Counted from the first letter of the stretch, positions 7,125 through 15,491 are shown. The stretch: DNA of 16,285 bases from Patulibacter sp052039575 (GCA_052039575.1 JBQGEK010000196.1:1-16285); one strand, 5' to 3'. The notes: generated by a model from the sequence alone, not told the origin. A program made the numbers and translations.

Positions 7125-8336
7125 TCAACGGTGCGGCGTGCGGTCGTCGGCGAGCGCGACGGCCAGCTCCGCGTCGCGGACCGGGACCGACGGATCGAGC
7201 TCGCCGTTCAGTTTGGCGTCCCGCGCGCGGTCGAGGCGCCAGCCCAGCTCCGGACCGGCTTCGATGCCGGCCGCTCGCAGATCGTGACCGGTGATCTCCA
7301 GCCGGACGTGCCGAATCGTCTGGAACCAGCGCTCGGCGTTCGGACCGCCGGCCAGCGCGACCACCTCGTCGGGCGCGTTCGCCGCGGCCCGGTAGATCTC
7401 GGCGGGCGTGCGGGCATCCCGCAGGGGCGCCAGCGTGCTCGTTCGCGACCCTGCCCCGACGATCGTCCGCTCGGCGGTCGTCAGCTCCAGCGCCTCGAGC
7501 CACGGCAGCAGCTCGGGAAGGCTGACGCCGGCGCAGCAGGCAGCGAGTCGGACCAGGTCCGGTCGGCCGCCCCGCGGCAGCAGCGCGAGCGCGGCGTCGA
7601 CACGACTCGGAATCGGATCGAAGCCCTCCGGCAGGAACCGCGGGTTGAGCGCTTGCAAGGTGGTCAGCGCCGCAGCGGGGTCCGGTTCGCCGAGCGCCAG
7701 CCGCAGCTCCGCGCCGTGCCGTGCCCCGCTGATCGTGGTCGGATCGGCTTCGGCCGCCCACGCGGCGGTCTGCGAGTCCACCGTGCCCCCGAGTCGCGCC
7801 GTGTAGCGAGCGACCCGCCAGACCCGGGTCGGGTCGTCGCGGAACGACTGCGGGTGCAGCGCCCGCAGCGTGCCGGTCGCCAGGTCGTCCAACGCGCCCG
7901 GGTAGCCGGCGAACGCCCCGTCGGGGACCCGCAGCGCCATCGCGTTGATCGTCACGTCGCGACGCTCGAGGTCCTGCTCGATGCCGTCGACCGGGGTGAC
8001 GTCCGGCAGCGCGCCGGGCGCGGCGTAGCTCTCGCGGCGGGCGCGGGCGATGTCGTACCGCACGCCCGGGCTCGGCTCGACCTCGACGGTGCCGAACCGC
8101 TCGTGGCGGGCCACCACCGGATGCAGCCGCTGGGCCAGCTCGTCGACCGGAGCGGTCACCACCACGTCGAGCTCGTGGGGCTCGATTCCCAGCAGCAGGT
8201 CGCGGACCGCGCCGCCGACGACCCAGACGTCGTCCCCCGGGCCCGTGGCATCGACCAGCGGACGCGCGACCGCGCTGCGACGCAGTCTCGTCCAGGCGTC
8301 GGCGGGGTCGAGATCGGGGGAACGACGGACAGGCAC
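7125..8336 (-). CDS. cca: tRNA nucleotidyltransferase / poly(A) polymerase family (class II)
   Basis: Adds or repairs the 3' CCA end of tRNA (or part of it) without a template. The 403-residue protein has the class II head domain: VVGGAVRDLLLG (39-50), HELDVVVTA with the metal-site positions Glu55 and Asp57, RRDVTINAMA (125-134), and FRDDPTRVWRVARYTARLGG (165-184). A helical, Ala/Leu-rich C-terminal half follows. The first metal carboxylate is Glu where the classical motif is DxD. The GTG at 8336 is the only sensible start; there is no Shine-Dalgarno, but a TANNNT box 7 bases upstream suggests leaderless initiation. It is the first gene of the run to rluD and is divergent from the beta-propeller gene. 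CCA-adding versus A-adding only cannot be told from sequence alone. Confidence 0.9.
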   Translation of the reverse strand: MPVRRSPDLDPADAWTRLRRSAVARPLVDATGPGDDVWVVGGAVRDLLLGIEPHELDVVVTAPVDELAQRLHPVVARHERFGTVEVEPSPGVRYDIARARRESYAAPGALPDVTPVDGIEQDLERRDVTINAMALRVPDGAFAGYPGALDDLATGTLRALHPQSFRDDPTRVWRVARYTARLGGTVDSQTAAWAAEADPTTISGARHGAELRLALGEPDPAAALTTLQALNPRFLPEGFDPIPSRVDAALALLPRGGRPDLVRLAACCAGVSLPELLPWLEALELTTAERTIVGAGSRTSTLAPLRDARTPAEIYRAAANAPDEVVALAGGPNAERWFQTIRHVRLEITGHDLRAAGIEAGPELGWRLDRARDAKLNGELDPSVPVRDAELAVALADDRTPHR

Positions 8337-8353
8337 TGGCCGGACCGTACCCT
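8326..8353 (+). promoter_or_regulatory. Candidate promoter of the beta-propeller gene
   Basis: CGGACA (8326-8331, 4 of 6 matches to TTGACA), a 16-base spacer, then TACCCT (8348-8353, fits TANNNT). The predicted transcript start would be about 8360, only 7 or 8 bases before the ATG, so the leader would be too short for a normal ribosome site. It shares the TA at 8348-8349 with the opposite cca box. Confidence 0.35.
8344..8349 (-). promoter_or_regulatory. Candidate -10 box of a leaderless cca promoter
   Basis: TACGGT on the minus strand fits the actinobacterial TANNNT -10 box and ends 7 bases before the cca GTG. Transcription would thus start at or next to the start codon. No matching -35 is visible. 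It is offset by only a few bases from an opposite-facing box. Confidence 0.4.
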
Positions 8354-8367
8354 GTCACCCTGTTCGG

Positions 8368-9755
8368 ATGGCCGGATCCCCGCTGAACGACGCCCGCCGC
8401 CCGTGGGGCTGCTTCGGTTGCGTCGGCGTGATCGTGCTCGCCCTGGTGATCGGAGGCGGGTTGACCCTCTTCAACCACCTCCGCGGCCCGAGCGAGGTCT
8501 CCAACCCCTCCGTCGAGTTCGTCGCCGAGGATCCGCCGGCTCCAGAGGCCCCGGCTGCGCCGGAGAACGCCCAGGACACGTACGACGACGGCGCGGACTG
8601 GCCGGTCTACGGCGGCAACCCCCAGCGCACCAGGTACCAGCCGTTCGCGACCCGCGGCACGAGCATCCGACCGCCGATGTCCGAGCGCTGGGGCAGCACC
8701 GGCAAGGTGCTGCTGGAGTTCCCGCCGGTGCTCTGCGGCCGGCGCCTCTACGTGCTGCGCAACGACGCGCTGCTGCGCGCGATCGACCGGCGCACCGGGC
8801 GCACTGTCTGGCAGAAGCGGATCGGCCGGCTCGCCGCGTCGTCCCCCGCCTGTGCCGGCGGCCGGGTCTACTCCACCGTGCTGCGCCGCAACAGGCACAA
8901 CGCCGGCGGCCAGGTGATCGTGAACCGCGCCTCCGACGGCAAGCAGATCTGGCGCGTCGTGCTCGGCAGCCGCACCGAGTCGTCGCCGCTGATCGCGGGC
9001 AACCGCGTGATCTTCGGCACCGAGAAGGGTGGGGTGCTGGCGCTGAACCGCGCGAACGGCCGCGTGATCTGGCGCTACCGGGCGAGCGGCGCCGTGAAGG
9101 CCGCCGTCGCGATGGAGGGCAACACGCTCTACGTCGGGGACTACGGCGGCAAGCTGCACGCGATCTGGGCGCGCAGCGGCAAGCGCCGCTGGGTCGCCGA
9201 TCTGGGCGGCAGCCTCTACAGCACTCCCGCCGTCGCCTACGGCCGAGTGTTCGTCGGCAACATCAACCGCGCCGTGGTCGCGGTCGGGGCCGAAACCGGC
9301 CGGATCGCCTGGCGGCGTCGCGCTTCAGGGTTCGTCTACTCCGCGCCCGCGGTCGCACCCGTCCGCGGCAAGGGTCCGACCGTCTTCATCGGCACCTACG
9401 GCGGCGAGCTGATGGCGCTCGACGCGCGCAGCGGCAACACCCGCTGGACCCGCAAGCTCGGCGGGCGGATCTCGGGCGGGATCACCGTCGTCGGCGATCT
9501 GGTGATGTACGCCAACCTGGGCCGCAAGTCGCTGGGGATCCGCGGCGCCAGCACGGGCAACCTGATCTACAGCTTCCGCAGCGGCGCGTTCGACCCGGGG
9601 ATCTCCGACGGCCGCCGGCTGTACCTCAACTCGTACACGTCGGTCTACCACCTGACCCCGCGCGACCAGGCGACCAGGGACCGCCGCTCGCTGCGCGACG
9701 CCCGCGAGACCCGGAGAGCCAACCGCGAGGCGCGGCGTGAGACACGGGACGTCCG

Positions 9756-9759
<4 letters not shown>
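8368..9759 (+). CDS. Membrane-anchored PQQ-like beta-propeller protein
   Basis: The only plus-strand gene. The 463 residues start with a short basic N terminus and one hydrophobic helix (about 17-38), so it is probably a type II membrane protein with its bulk outside the cytoplasm. A Pro/Ala/Glu-rich linker (50-75) leads to WPVYGGNPQRTRYQPF. Then come about seven propeller blades spaced about 40 residues apart, each with a (S/T)GxxxW-like turn: TGRTVW (143), DGKQIW (190), NGRVIW (230), SGKRRW (270), TGRIAW (310), SGNTRW (355), TGNLIY (396). The tail (434-463) is almost wholly Arg, Asp, Glu and Ala. BamB and PQQ-dehydrogenase propellers share this repeat. No PQQ enzyme active site is evident, so a scaffold or outer-surface role is more likely than catalysis. 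Function unknown. Confidence 0.88.
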
Positions 9760-10553
<794 letters not shown>

Positions 10554-10562
10554 GTCGTCGAA

Positions 10563-11291
10563 CTAGCGCGTCTGCAGGGCGGCGTGGCCTTCGGCGATAG
10601 TGAACCGGTGCTCGTAGAGCGCCTTGCCGGTGATCACGCCGCCGAGGTTGACCAGACGCGCGTCGGCGAGCTGGCGCAGGTGCTCGGCGGTGCCGATCCC
10701 GCCCGAGAAGATCCACGACCCGCGGACGGCCGCGGCCACGCGCCGAACCTCGTCCATGTCGGGGCCGTTCTCCATGCCGTCGCGGTCGGCGTTGGTGTAG
10801 ACGAACCGCCGGACACCGCGCTGCTGCAGTCGGGTGATCGCCTCGGGGCCGTCGAGCGACGTGGTCTCGAGCCAACCCTGGGTGGCGACCTTGCCGCCGC
10901 GGGTGTCGATCGACACCATCACGCGGTCGCGGTGGGTGCCGAGCACGGAGTCGAGGAAGTCGGGGTCCTTGATCGCGGCGGTGCCGAGGATCACGCGCTC
11001 GGCCCCGGCCTTGAGCGCGTCACGCACGGCCTCGATCGAGCGCAGCCCCCCACCCCACTGCACCGGCACGTCCAGCTCGCGGGTGATCGCCGCGAGCTGG
11101 TCGAGGTGCCGCGGCTCACCCTCGCGGGCACCGTCCAGGTCGACCAGGTGGAGGAACCGCGCGCCGGCCTCGACCCACGAGCGGGCGGCTTCGAGCGGAC
11201 TGTCCCGGTACACCGTGCTCTGGTCGTAGTCGCCTTGGACGAGCCGGACCGCCTGGCCGTCCAGGATGTCGATCGCCGGGTACAGAATCAC
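10563..11291 (-). CDS. hisA: ProFAR isomerase HisA
   Basis: Isomerises ProFAR to PRFAR in histidine synthesis. The 242-residue barrel begins MILYPAIDILDGQAVRLVQG with the catalytic Asp at residue 8, the family number, and has VQWGGGLRS, VSIDTRGGKVATQGW (Asp129), YTNADRDGMENGP and IFSGGIGT. The GTG at 11291 is preferred to the in-frame GTG at 11300. It overlaps the hisH stop as GTGA, has GAGGTG 6 bases upstream, and puts the catalytic Asp at position 8. The loop after the second Asp (KVATQGWLE) resembles ordinary HisA rather than the dual-substrate PriA of Streptomyces and Mycobacterium, so a separate trpF is expected. That last point is inference. Confidence 0.95.
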   Translation of the reverse strand: MILYPAIDILDGQAVRLVQGDYDQSTVYRDSPLEAARSWVEAGARFLHLVDLDGAREGEPRHLDQLAAITRELDVPVQWGGGLRSIEAVRDALKAGAERVILGTAAIKDPDFLDSVLGTHRDRVMVSIDTRGGKVATQGWLETTSLDGPEAITRLQQRGVRRFVYTNADRDGMENGPDMDEVRRVAAAVRGSWIFSGGIGTAEHLRQLADARLVNLGGVITGKALYEHRFTIAEGHAALQTR

Positions 11292-11950
11292 GTGGGACAC
11301 CTCGAGGGCTTGCAGGTCTCGGCGAAGGCCCGCAGCACGTGCAGCCCGTCCGCGGATGACTTCTCAGGATGGAATTGCACGCCGTGGACGTTGCCACGGC
11401 TGACGGCGGTGACGAACGGCCCGCCGTACTCGGCGGTCGCGAGCACGTCGGACGGGTCCTCGGGCCGCGCCACGAACGAGTGGACGTGGTAGAACGCCGT
11501 CGCGTCGGGCAGGTCTCCGCGCACCAGCGACGGATTCTCGGTCCAGCGGACGAGGTTCCAGCCGATGTGCGGCAGCTTGAAACCGGCCGGCGCCTGCAGG
11601 GCGCGGACCGATCCGGCGAGCAGGCCGAGGCCGTCGTCGCCGCCCCGCTCGTCGGAGCGCTCGAACAGCAGCTGCATGCCGAGGCAGACGCCGAGCAGCG
11701 GCGTGCCGTCGCCGGCCAGTCCGCGGACGAGGTCGCCGAGTCCGCTCTCGCGCAGGCGCTGCATCCCGGCCGGGAACGCCCCGACGCCGCACAGCACCAG
11801 CCCGTCGGCGGACGAGATCCGCGCGGGGTCGGCGGTCACCTCGGCCTGGACGCCCACGTGCTCGAGCGCCTTCTCGACGCTGCGGCGGTTGCCCATGCCG
11901 TAGTCGACGACCGCGAGACGCAGGCCGTCCAGGGAAGACGCGTCGCTCAC
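11288..11950 (-). CDS. hisH: Imidazole glycerol phosphate synthase, glutaminase subunit
   Basis: Class I glutamine amidotransferase that feeds ammonia to HisF. The 220 residues include VVDYGMGNRRSVEKAL (14-29; most relatives have GNLRSV), LVLCGVGAFPAGM for the oxyanion region, the nucleophile in GVCLGMQLLF (Cys89), PHIGWN, FYHVHSF and the His-Glu pair in GVQFHPEKSS (His194, Glu196). The triad is therefore complete. The N terminus has about 10 extra residues before the first strand. GTG start overlapping the hisB stop as GTGA, with AAGGGGA about 10 bases upstream. The end overlaps hisA. Confidence 0.97.
   Translation of the reverse strand: MSDASSLDGLRLAVVDYGMGNRRSVEKALEHVGVQAEVTADPARISSADGLVLCGVGAFPAGMQRLRESGLGDLVRGLAGDGTPLLGVCLGMQLLFERSDERGGDDGLGLLAGSVRALQAPAGFKLPHIGWNLVRWTENPSLVRGDLPDATAFYHVHSFVARPEDPSDVLATAEYGGPFVTAVSRGNVHGVQFHPEKSSADGLHVLRAFAETCKPSRCPT
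11298..11303 (-). promoter_or_regulatory. Ribosome binding site deciding the hisA start
   Basis: GAGGTG on the minus strand lies in the last codons of hisH, 6 bases before the GTG at 11291. The alternative GTG at 11300 lies inside this site and so cannot use it. Confidence 0.65.
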
Positions 11951-12546
11951 TCGGTCAGCGTCCCCTTGGTCGACGGGACGCCGCGCTCGTCCGGGTCGAC
12001 CGAGACCGCGACGCGCAGCGCCCGCGCGAGCGCCTTGATCCCCGCTTCGATCATGTGGTGGGCCCCGCGCCCGCGCTCGATCTCCAGGTGGATCGTGCTC
12101 CGTGACGTCGCGGCGATCGCGCGCACGAACTCCTCGAGCAGCTCGTGCTCGAAGCCACCGGTGACGCCGTGCGGCAGCAGGCCGCGGTCGTCGTAGACCA
12201 CGAACGGACGACCGGACAGATCGATGTGACAGGCGGCGCGCGCCTCGTCCATCGGCACCACGGCGGAGCCGTAGCGCCGGATCCCGACGCGAGCGCCGAG
12301 CGCCTGGAAGATCGCCTGGCCGAGCACCAGCCCGGTGTCCTCGACGGTGTGGTGGCTGCCGGTCTGCAGGTCGCCCTCGGCGCCGACCTTGAGGTCGAAC
12401 CCGGAGTGCCGCGTGAACAGCTCCAGCAGGTGGTCGAAGAAGCCGACCCCGGTCGTGCGGGTGCCGGTTCCGGACCCGTCGAGGTCGAGCTCGAGCTCGA
12501 TCCGGGTCTCGCCGGTCGAACGTTGGATGGACGCGGTGCGGGTCAT
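11947..12546 (-). CDS. hisB: Imidazoleglycerol-phosphate dehydratase (monofunctional)
   Basis: Dehydrates imidazole glycerol phosphate to imidazole acetol phosphate; a manganese enzyme that forms a 24-mer. The 199 residues match the dehydratase domain alone: GFFDHLLELFTRHSGFDL (35-52), the metal motif HHTVED (65-70), RYGSAVVPMDEA (91-102), LSGRPF, FEHELLEEFVRAIA and the second metal motif AHHMIEA (162-168), ending PSTKGTL. There is no phosphatase domain, so histidinol-phosphatase must be elsewhere. The ATG overlaps the hisD stop as ATGA with AGGA 7 bases upstream. hisC, usually found between hisD and hisB, is missing. Confidence 0.97.
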   Translation of the reverse strand: MTRTASIQRSTGETRIELELDLDGSGTGTRTTGVGFFDHLLELFTRHSGFDLKVGAEGDLQTGSHHTVEDTGLVLGQAIFQALGARVGIRRYGSAVVPMDEARAACHIDLSGRPFVVYDDRGLLPHGVTGGFEHELLEEFVRAIAATSRSTIHLEIERGRGAHHMIEAGIKALARALRVAVSVDPDERGVPSTKGTLTE

Positions 12547-13832
12547 CGGCTCGTCCTATTCTGCCGCGCGCGCATCGATGCCGCGTGGACGACGAAGCTC
12601 TCGGCGTCGGCGATCCGTCCGCCGGCCTCCGCGAGCGCGTCGGCGGCGGGTCCGACGTGGACCTCGCAGACGGTCCGCCGGAAGGTCCGCGCCGACAACG
12701 TCGACGCGAAGCGCGCCGCTCCGTCGGTCGGAAGCGTGTGGTTGCTGCCGACGACGTAGTCGCCGAACGCGGTCGCCCCGGAGTCGCCGACGAAGACGCA
12801 GCCGGCGCTGCGTACGCGATCGGCCAGCGGCTCGATCGTCGTCCCGACCAGCTCGAGGTGCTCGGGCGCGAACGCCTCCGCGACGGCGAGCCCGGTCTCG
12901 GGGCCGTCGACCAGCACCGAGGCGTAGGCCGCGGGCGACGTCGCGAGCGGCTCGCTGCCGGCGATCCCCGGCTCCATCAGCCCCCAGACGGCGTCCTGCA
13001 GCTGCGGACTGTCGGTGACCAGCACGACCAGCGATCCGGCGCCGTGCTCGGCCTGGGCGGCCAGGTCGAGCGCGACCAGCTCGGGATCCGCGCCGCCGTC
13101 GGCGAGCACGAGCAGGTCGCTCGGGCCGGCGAAGCCGTCGATCCCGACGACGCCCGACGCCTGGCGCTTGGCTTCCTGGACCCAGAGGTTGCCGGGGCCG
13201 ACGATCACGTCGACGCCGGCGACCGACTCGGTGCCCCAGGCGAGCGCGGCGACGCCGTGGGCACCGCCCATCTCGTAGACCAGATCGGCGCCTGCCAGCT
13301 GGCAGGCGGCCCGCAGCACGGGATCGTCCGACGGGCTGGCGACGACGACCTCGTCGACGCCTGCGGCCCGCGCCGAGACGACGCCCATGATCGCGGTCGA
13401 CGGGTACGGCGCTCGACCGCCGGGCACGTAGACGGCAGCACGGCGGACCGGAACCTCGCGGACCCGCACCCGCTGCCCCTGGGGCAGGTCGACGTCGCGG
13501 TCCGGGTGGACGGTCGCCTCGGCGACCGCTCGAACGTTGACGATCGCCAGCTCGAGGGCGGCACGCAGCTCCGGATCGAGCTCCTCGACCGCAGCCTGGA
13601 GCTCGTCTTCGGGCACGACGAGCCGCACGTCGCCAGGCGCAACCAATCCCTCCGGACGGTCGAACCGGCCGACGTACCCGCGTAGTGCCTCGTCACCGGT
13701 GGTGCGCACGCCGGTGACGATCTCGGCGACGGCATCGGCGACGTGCTCGCCGCCGGGAACCAGCGCGCGGATCGTGGCGGCCGCACCGGCCGCCTGGTCC
13801 ACCGAAGCGACGTTCAGACGCTCAACCGGCAA
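12543..13832 (-). CDS. hisD: Histidinol dehydrogenase
   Basis: Zinc enzyme catalysing the last two steps of histidine synthesis, histidinol to histidine with two NAD+. Read from TTG 13832 it has 429 residues, the usual length. Motifs are VPGGRAPYPSTAIMGVVSA, EMGGAHGVAALAWGTES, DVIVGPGNLWVQEAKR, DGFAGPSDLLVLAD, AQAEHG with zinc ligands Gln260 and His263, FAPEHLEL with catalytic Glu324 and His325, and GDYVVGSNHTLPT with zinc ligand Asp358; a C-terminal His is present in SFVVHAAS. The TTG is chosen because GAGGTG (13837-13842) lies 4 bases upstream and the product starts MPVERLNV like relatives. The GTG at 13844 would add MRCC and has no site. The start lies inside the end of hisG. Confidence 0.95.
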   Translation of the reverse strand: MPVERLNVASVDQAAGAAATIRALVPGGEHVADAVAEIVTGVRTTGDEALRGYVGRFDRPEGLVAPGDVRLVVPEDELQAAVEELDPELRAALELAIVNVRAVAEATVHPDRDVDLPQGQRVRVREVPVRRAAVYVPGGRAPYPSTAIMGVVSARAAGVDEVVVASPSDDPVLRAACQLAGADLVYEMGGAHGVAALAWGTESVAGVDVIVGPGNLWVQEAKRQASGVVGIDGFAGPSDLLVLADGGADPELVALDLAAQAEHGAGSLVVLVTDSPQLQDAVWGLMEPGIAGSEPLATSPAAYASVLVDGPETGLAVAEAFAPEHLELVGTTIEPLADRVRSAGCVFVGDSGATAFGDYVVGSNHTLPTDGAARFASTLSARTFRRTVCEVHVGPAADALAEAGGRIADAESFVVHAASMRARQNRTSR

Positions 13833-14235
13833 GCAGCACCTCACGGATCCGGTCGACGGCGCCGGCCTTCAGGCGGTGCGACGCGGGGTTGGCGATCAGC
13901 CGGCCGGTCGTCGTGGCGATCTCCTCGCGGATCACGAGGCCGTTCTCACGCAGGGTGGTCCCGGTCGCGGTCAGGTCGACGATCGCGTCGACCATCCCGG
14001 TCAGCGGTGCGAGCTCGACCGATCCCTTGACCTCGACGATCTCGACCTGGCGCCCGGTCTGCTCGAAGTAGCGGTTGGCGATGTTCACGTACTTGGTCGC
14101 CACCCGCATGATGCCGAGCCGTCGTAGCGCGATCTCCGCGGGATCCGGCTCGCCGGCGATCGACGCCACGACGATCCGGCAGAACCCGAACTCCAGGTCG
14201 GCGAGCTCGACCACGTCACGGGTGTGTTGCTCCAT
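13822..14235 (-). CDS. hisG: ATP phosphoribosyltransferase, C-terminal fragment after in-frame amber
   Basis: The second part of HisG, the first enzyme of histidine synthesis (ATP plus PRPP). From the ATG at 14235 it gives 137 residues: RDVVELADLEFGFCRIVVA, VATKYVNIANRYF, VEIVEVKGSVELAPLTGMVD, and the PRPP-binding loop VDLTATGTTLRENG, then helices to VLLAG. It is in the same frame as the upstream fragment, separated only by TAG GAC GTG CTG. With the first part, the total of about 210 codons equals a normal short-form HisG, and no other lesion is seen. The stop overlaps hisD. Other starts are the GTG at 14241. AGGA lies 7 bases before the ATG, so independent translation is possible. Whether the fragment is made or works is unknown. 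Confidence 0.85.
   Translation of the reverse strand: MEQHTRDVVELADLEFGFCRIVVASIAGEPDPAEIALRRLGIMRVATKYVNIANRYFEQTGRQVEIVEVKGSVELAPLTGMVDAIVDLTATGTTLRENGLVIREEIATTTGRLIANPASHRLKAGAVDRIREVLLAG
13837..13842 (-). promoter_or_regulatory. Ribosome binding site of hisD within hisG
   Basis: GAGGTG on the minus strand inside the last codons of hisG, 4 bases before the TTG at 13832. It supports the TTG over the GTG at 13844 as the hisD start. Confidence 0.5.
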
Positions 14236-14247
14236 CAGCACGTCCTA
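14233..14247 (-). other. In-frame amber codon inside hisG with restart signals
   Basis: On the minus strand the bases read TAG (14247-14245), GAC, GTG, CTG, ATG (14235-14233). Relatives have Lys-Asp-Val-Leu here (GITGKDVL), so a single AAG-to-TAG change explains the stop. AGGA, formed partly by the TAG, sits 7 bases before the ATG and could serve as a ribosome site for re-initiation. Confidence 0.85.
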
Positions 14248-14457
14248 GCCGGTGATGCCGATGTCCGCGGCCCCCGACTCGACGTAGGTCGCCACGTCGG
14301 ACGGGCGCATCGTGACGATGCCCGCGTCCTCGAACAGCAGCTTGCGGTCGTTGCCGCGGACCTCGCTGGTGTCGATCCCGGCGCGGTCGAGGCTGTCGAG
14401 CGTCGGCTTCATCATCACGCCGCGCGGCACGGCGATCCGCAGTCCGTAGGCGTTCAC
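14245..14457 (-). CDS. hisG: ATP phosphoribosyltransferase, N-terminal fragment ending at amber
   Basis: The first 70 residues of short-form HisG: LRIAVPRGVMMKPTLDSLDR at the N terminus, RGNDRKLLFEDAG, then VTMRPSDVATYVESGAADIG ending ITG-stop. The motif preceding the stop is the family's very typical GAADxGITG, normally followed by KDVL. The GTG start overlaps the hisZ TGA as GTGA and has GGAAGG 8 bases upstream, so the start of the gene is intact and well placed for translation. The fragment alone lacks the PRPP loop and cannot be catalytic. Active short HisG needs HisZ, which is encoded just upstream and looks complete. Confidence 0.85.
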   Translation of the reverse strand: MNAYGLRIAVPRGVMMKPTLDSLDRAGIDTSEVRGNDRKLLFEDAGIVTMRPSDVATYVESGAADIGITG

Positions 14458-15491
14458 GCGCCGTCCCTTCCGTCGTTGCCCGCGGACCCGCCACCGGACC
14501 AGCCGACCCGCCAGGTGCCGCGTGATGTCCCGACCATGGCGGTGTGCAGCGCATCGACGTCGAGCGCGAAGCCGACCGCGGGCAGGTCCCGCCCGAAGGT
14601 GCCGAGCAGGTCGTCGTAGCGGCCGCCGCCCCCGATGGCGTGCCCCTGGCCGGGCGCGTAGACCTCGAAGACGGCCCCGGTGTAGTACCCGAGCTTGCGG
14701 GTCAACCCGAGGTCGAGGATCAGCCGGGAGGCCACGTCCTGGTCGAGCTTGGCGACCAGGTCGGCGAGACCGGACAGCGCGGCCTGGGCGCGCGGATCGG
14801 TGATCTCGGCGAGCAGCGATCGGTCGCCGCGGCGGGCCGCGACGTCGAGCAGCATGTCGGCGGTGTCGTGATCGCTGGCCGCCCGGACCTCGCGCTCGAG
14901 CCCGACCATGTCGCGGGTCGCCAGCTCGTGGAGGATCGCGGCGCGCGCCGTACCGGCGATGCCGACGGCGTCGAGCAGCGCCGGAAACAGCGCGGCGTCG
15001 CCGACCGCGACCCGCGCGTCCTTCAGCCCGACCGCGTCCAACGCACCGACGAGCACGGTGAGCGCCTCCGCGGTGCCCTCCGGCCCGGGAGCGCCGCAAA
15101 GCTCGATTCCGGCCTGAAGCAGCTCGCGAGCCTCGCCGCGACCGGGCCGGACGCCGCGATAGCAGTTCGCCACGTAGCTGAGCCGGATCGGCGGGACAAC
15201 GTCGGCGAACCGCGACCCGACGAGCCGTGCGATCGGCACGGTCATGTCGGTGCGCAGGGCGAGCGTCTCGCCCTTCTCGTCGACGGTCCGAAAGCGTGGA
15301 CGGGTCGCGTCGTCACCGACCGCGGCCAGCCCGGCGTGGTCGAGCACGCTGGCGTACTCCACCGTCGGGGTCGACACCTCGCCGTAACCGTGGGCGTCGA
15401 ACAGCTCGCGTAGCGCAGCGACCACGGCGTGGCGCTCGCGCATCTCTTCGGGCAGCACGTCCCGCGTGCCGCTGGGGATGGGCAACGTCAT
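14454..15491 (-). CDS. hisZ: ATP phosphoribosyltransferase regulatory subunit
   Basis: A histidyl-tRNA-synthetase-like protein without tRNA charging activity; it assembles with short HisG and carries histidine feedback. The 345 residues hold class II synthetase motifs: PSGTRDVLPEE at the N terminus, RFRTVDEKGETLALRTDMT and YRGVRPGRGEARELLQAGIE (motif 2 region, 111-130), GYYTGAVFEVYAPG and AIGGGGRYDDLLGTFG (motif 3). The anticodon-binding domain of true HisRS is absent, and the his-operon location supports HisZ over HisS. Start is ATG 15491 or the adjacent GTG 15494; no Shine-Dalgarno is seen for either. The stop overlaps hisG. It is the first his gene. Confidence 0.93.
   Translation of the reverse strand: MTLPIPSGTRDVLPEEMRERHAVVAALRELFDAHGYGEVSTPTVEYASVLDHAGLAAVGDDATRPRFRTVDEKGETLALRTDMTVPIARLVGSRFADVVPPIRLSYVANCYRGVRPGRGEARELLQAGIELCGAPGPEGTAEALTVLVGALDAVGLKDARVAVGDAALFPALLDAVGIAGTARAAILHELATRDMVGLEREVRAASDHDTADMLLDVAARRGDRSLLAEITDPRAQAALSGLADLVAKLDQDVASRLILDLGLTRKLGYYTGAVFEVYAPGQGHAIGGGGRYDDLLGTFGRDLPAVGFALDVDALHTAMVGTSRGTWRVGWSGGGSAGNDGRDGA

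Noticed and set aside
7114..9159. A very long minus-strand open frame (to 9159) upstream of and in frame with pgeF
   Set aside because: It crosses cca in another frame and runs antisense to the propeller gene; its translation is Arg/Ala/Gly-rich with no domain. Only the pgeF part is real. Such open frames are common at this GC content.
7131..9740. An 869-codon plus-strand open frame over cca and the propeller gene
   Set aside because: Its first half is antisense to cca and its second half is an alternative frame of the propeller gene; it is a GC-driven shadow.
10563..11291. PriA, the dual HisA/TrpF isomerase of actinobacteria
   Set aside because: The loop after the second catalytic Asp and the YTNADRDG region look like ordinary HisA, and the expected PriA arginine-rich segment is not seen. 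Not excluded without alignment.
14245..14247. The hisG TAG as a pyrrolysine or other recoded codon
   Set aside because: No pyl genes or recoding element are visible, and other genes in the window (tsf, hisA, hisF, murA) end normally in TAG, so general amber recoding is unlikely.
14454..15491. Histidyl-tRNA synthetase (hisS)
   Set aside because: The product lacks the C-terminal anticodon-binding domain and is the first gene of a his operon next to short-form hisG, which marks HisZ.
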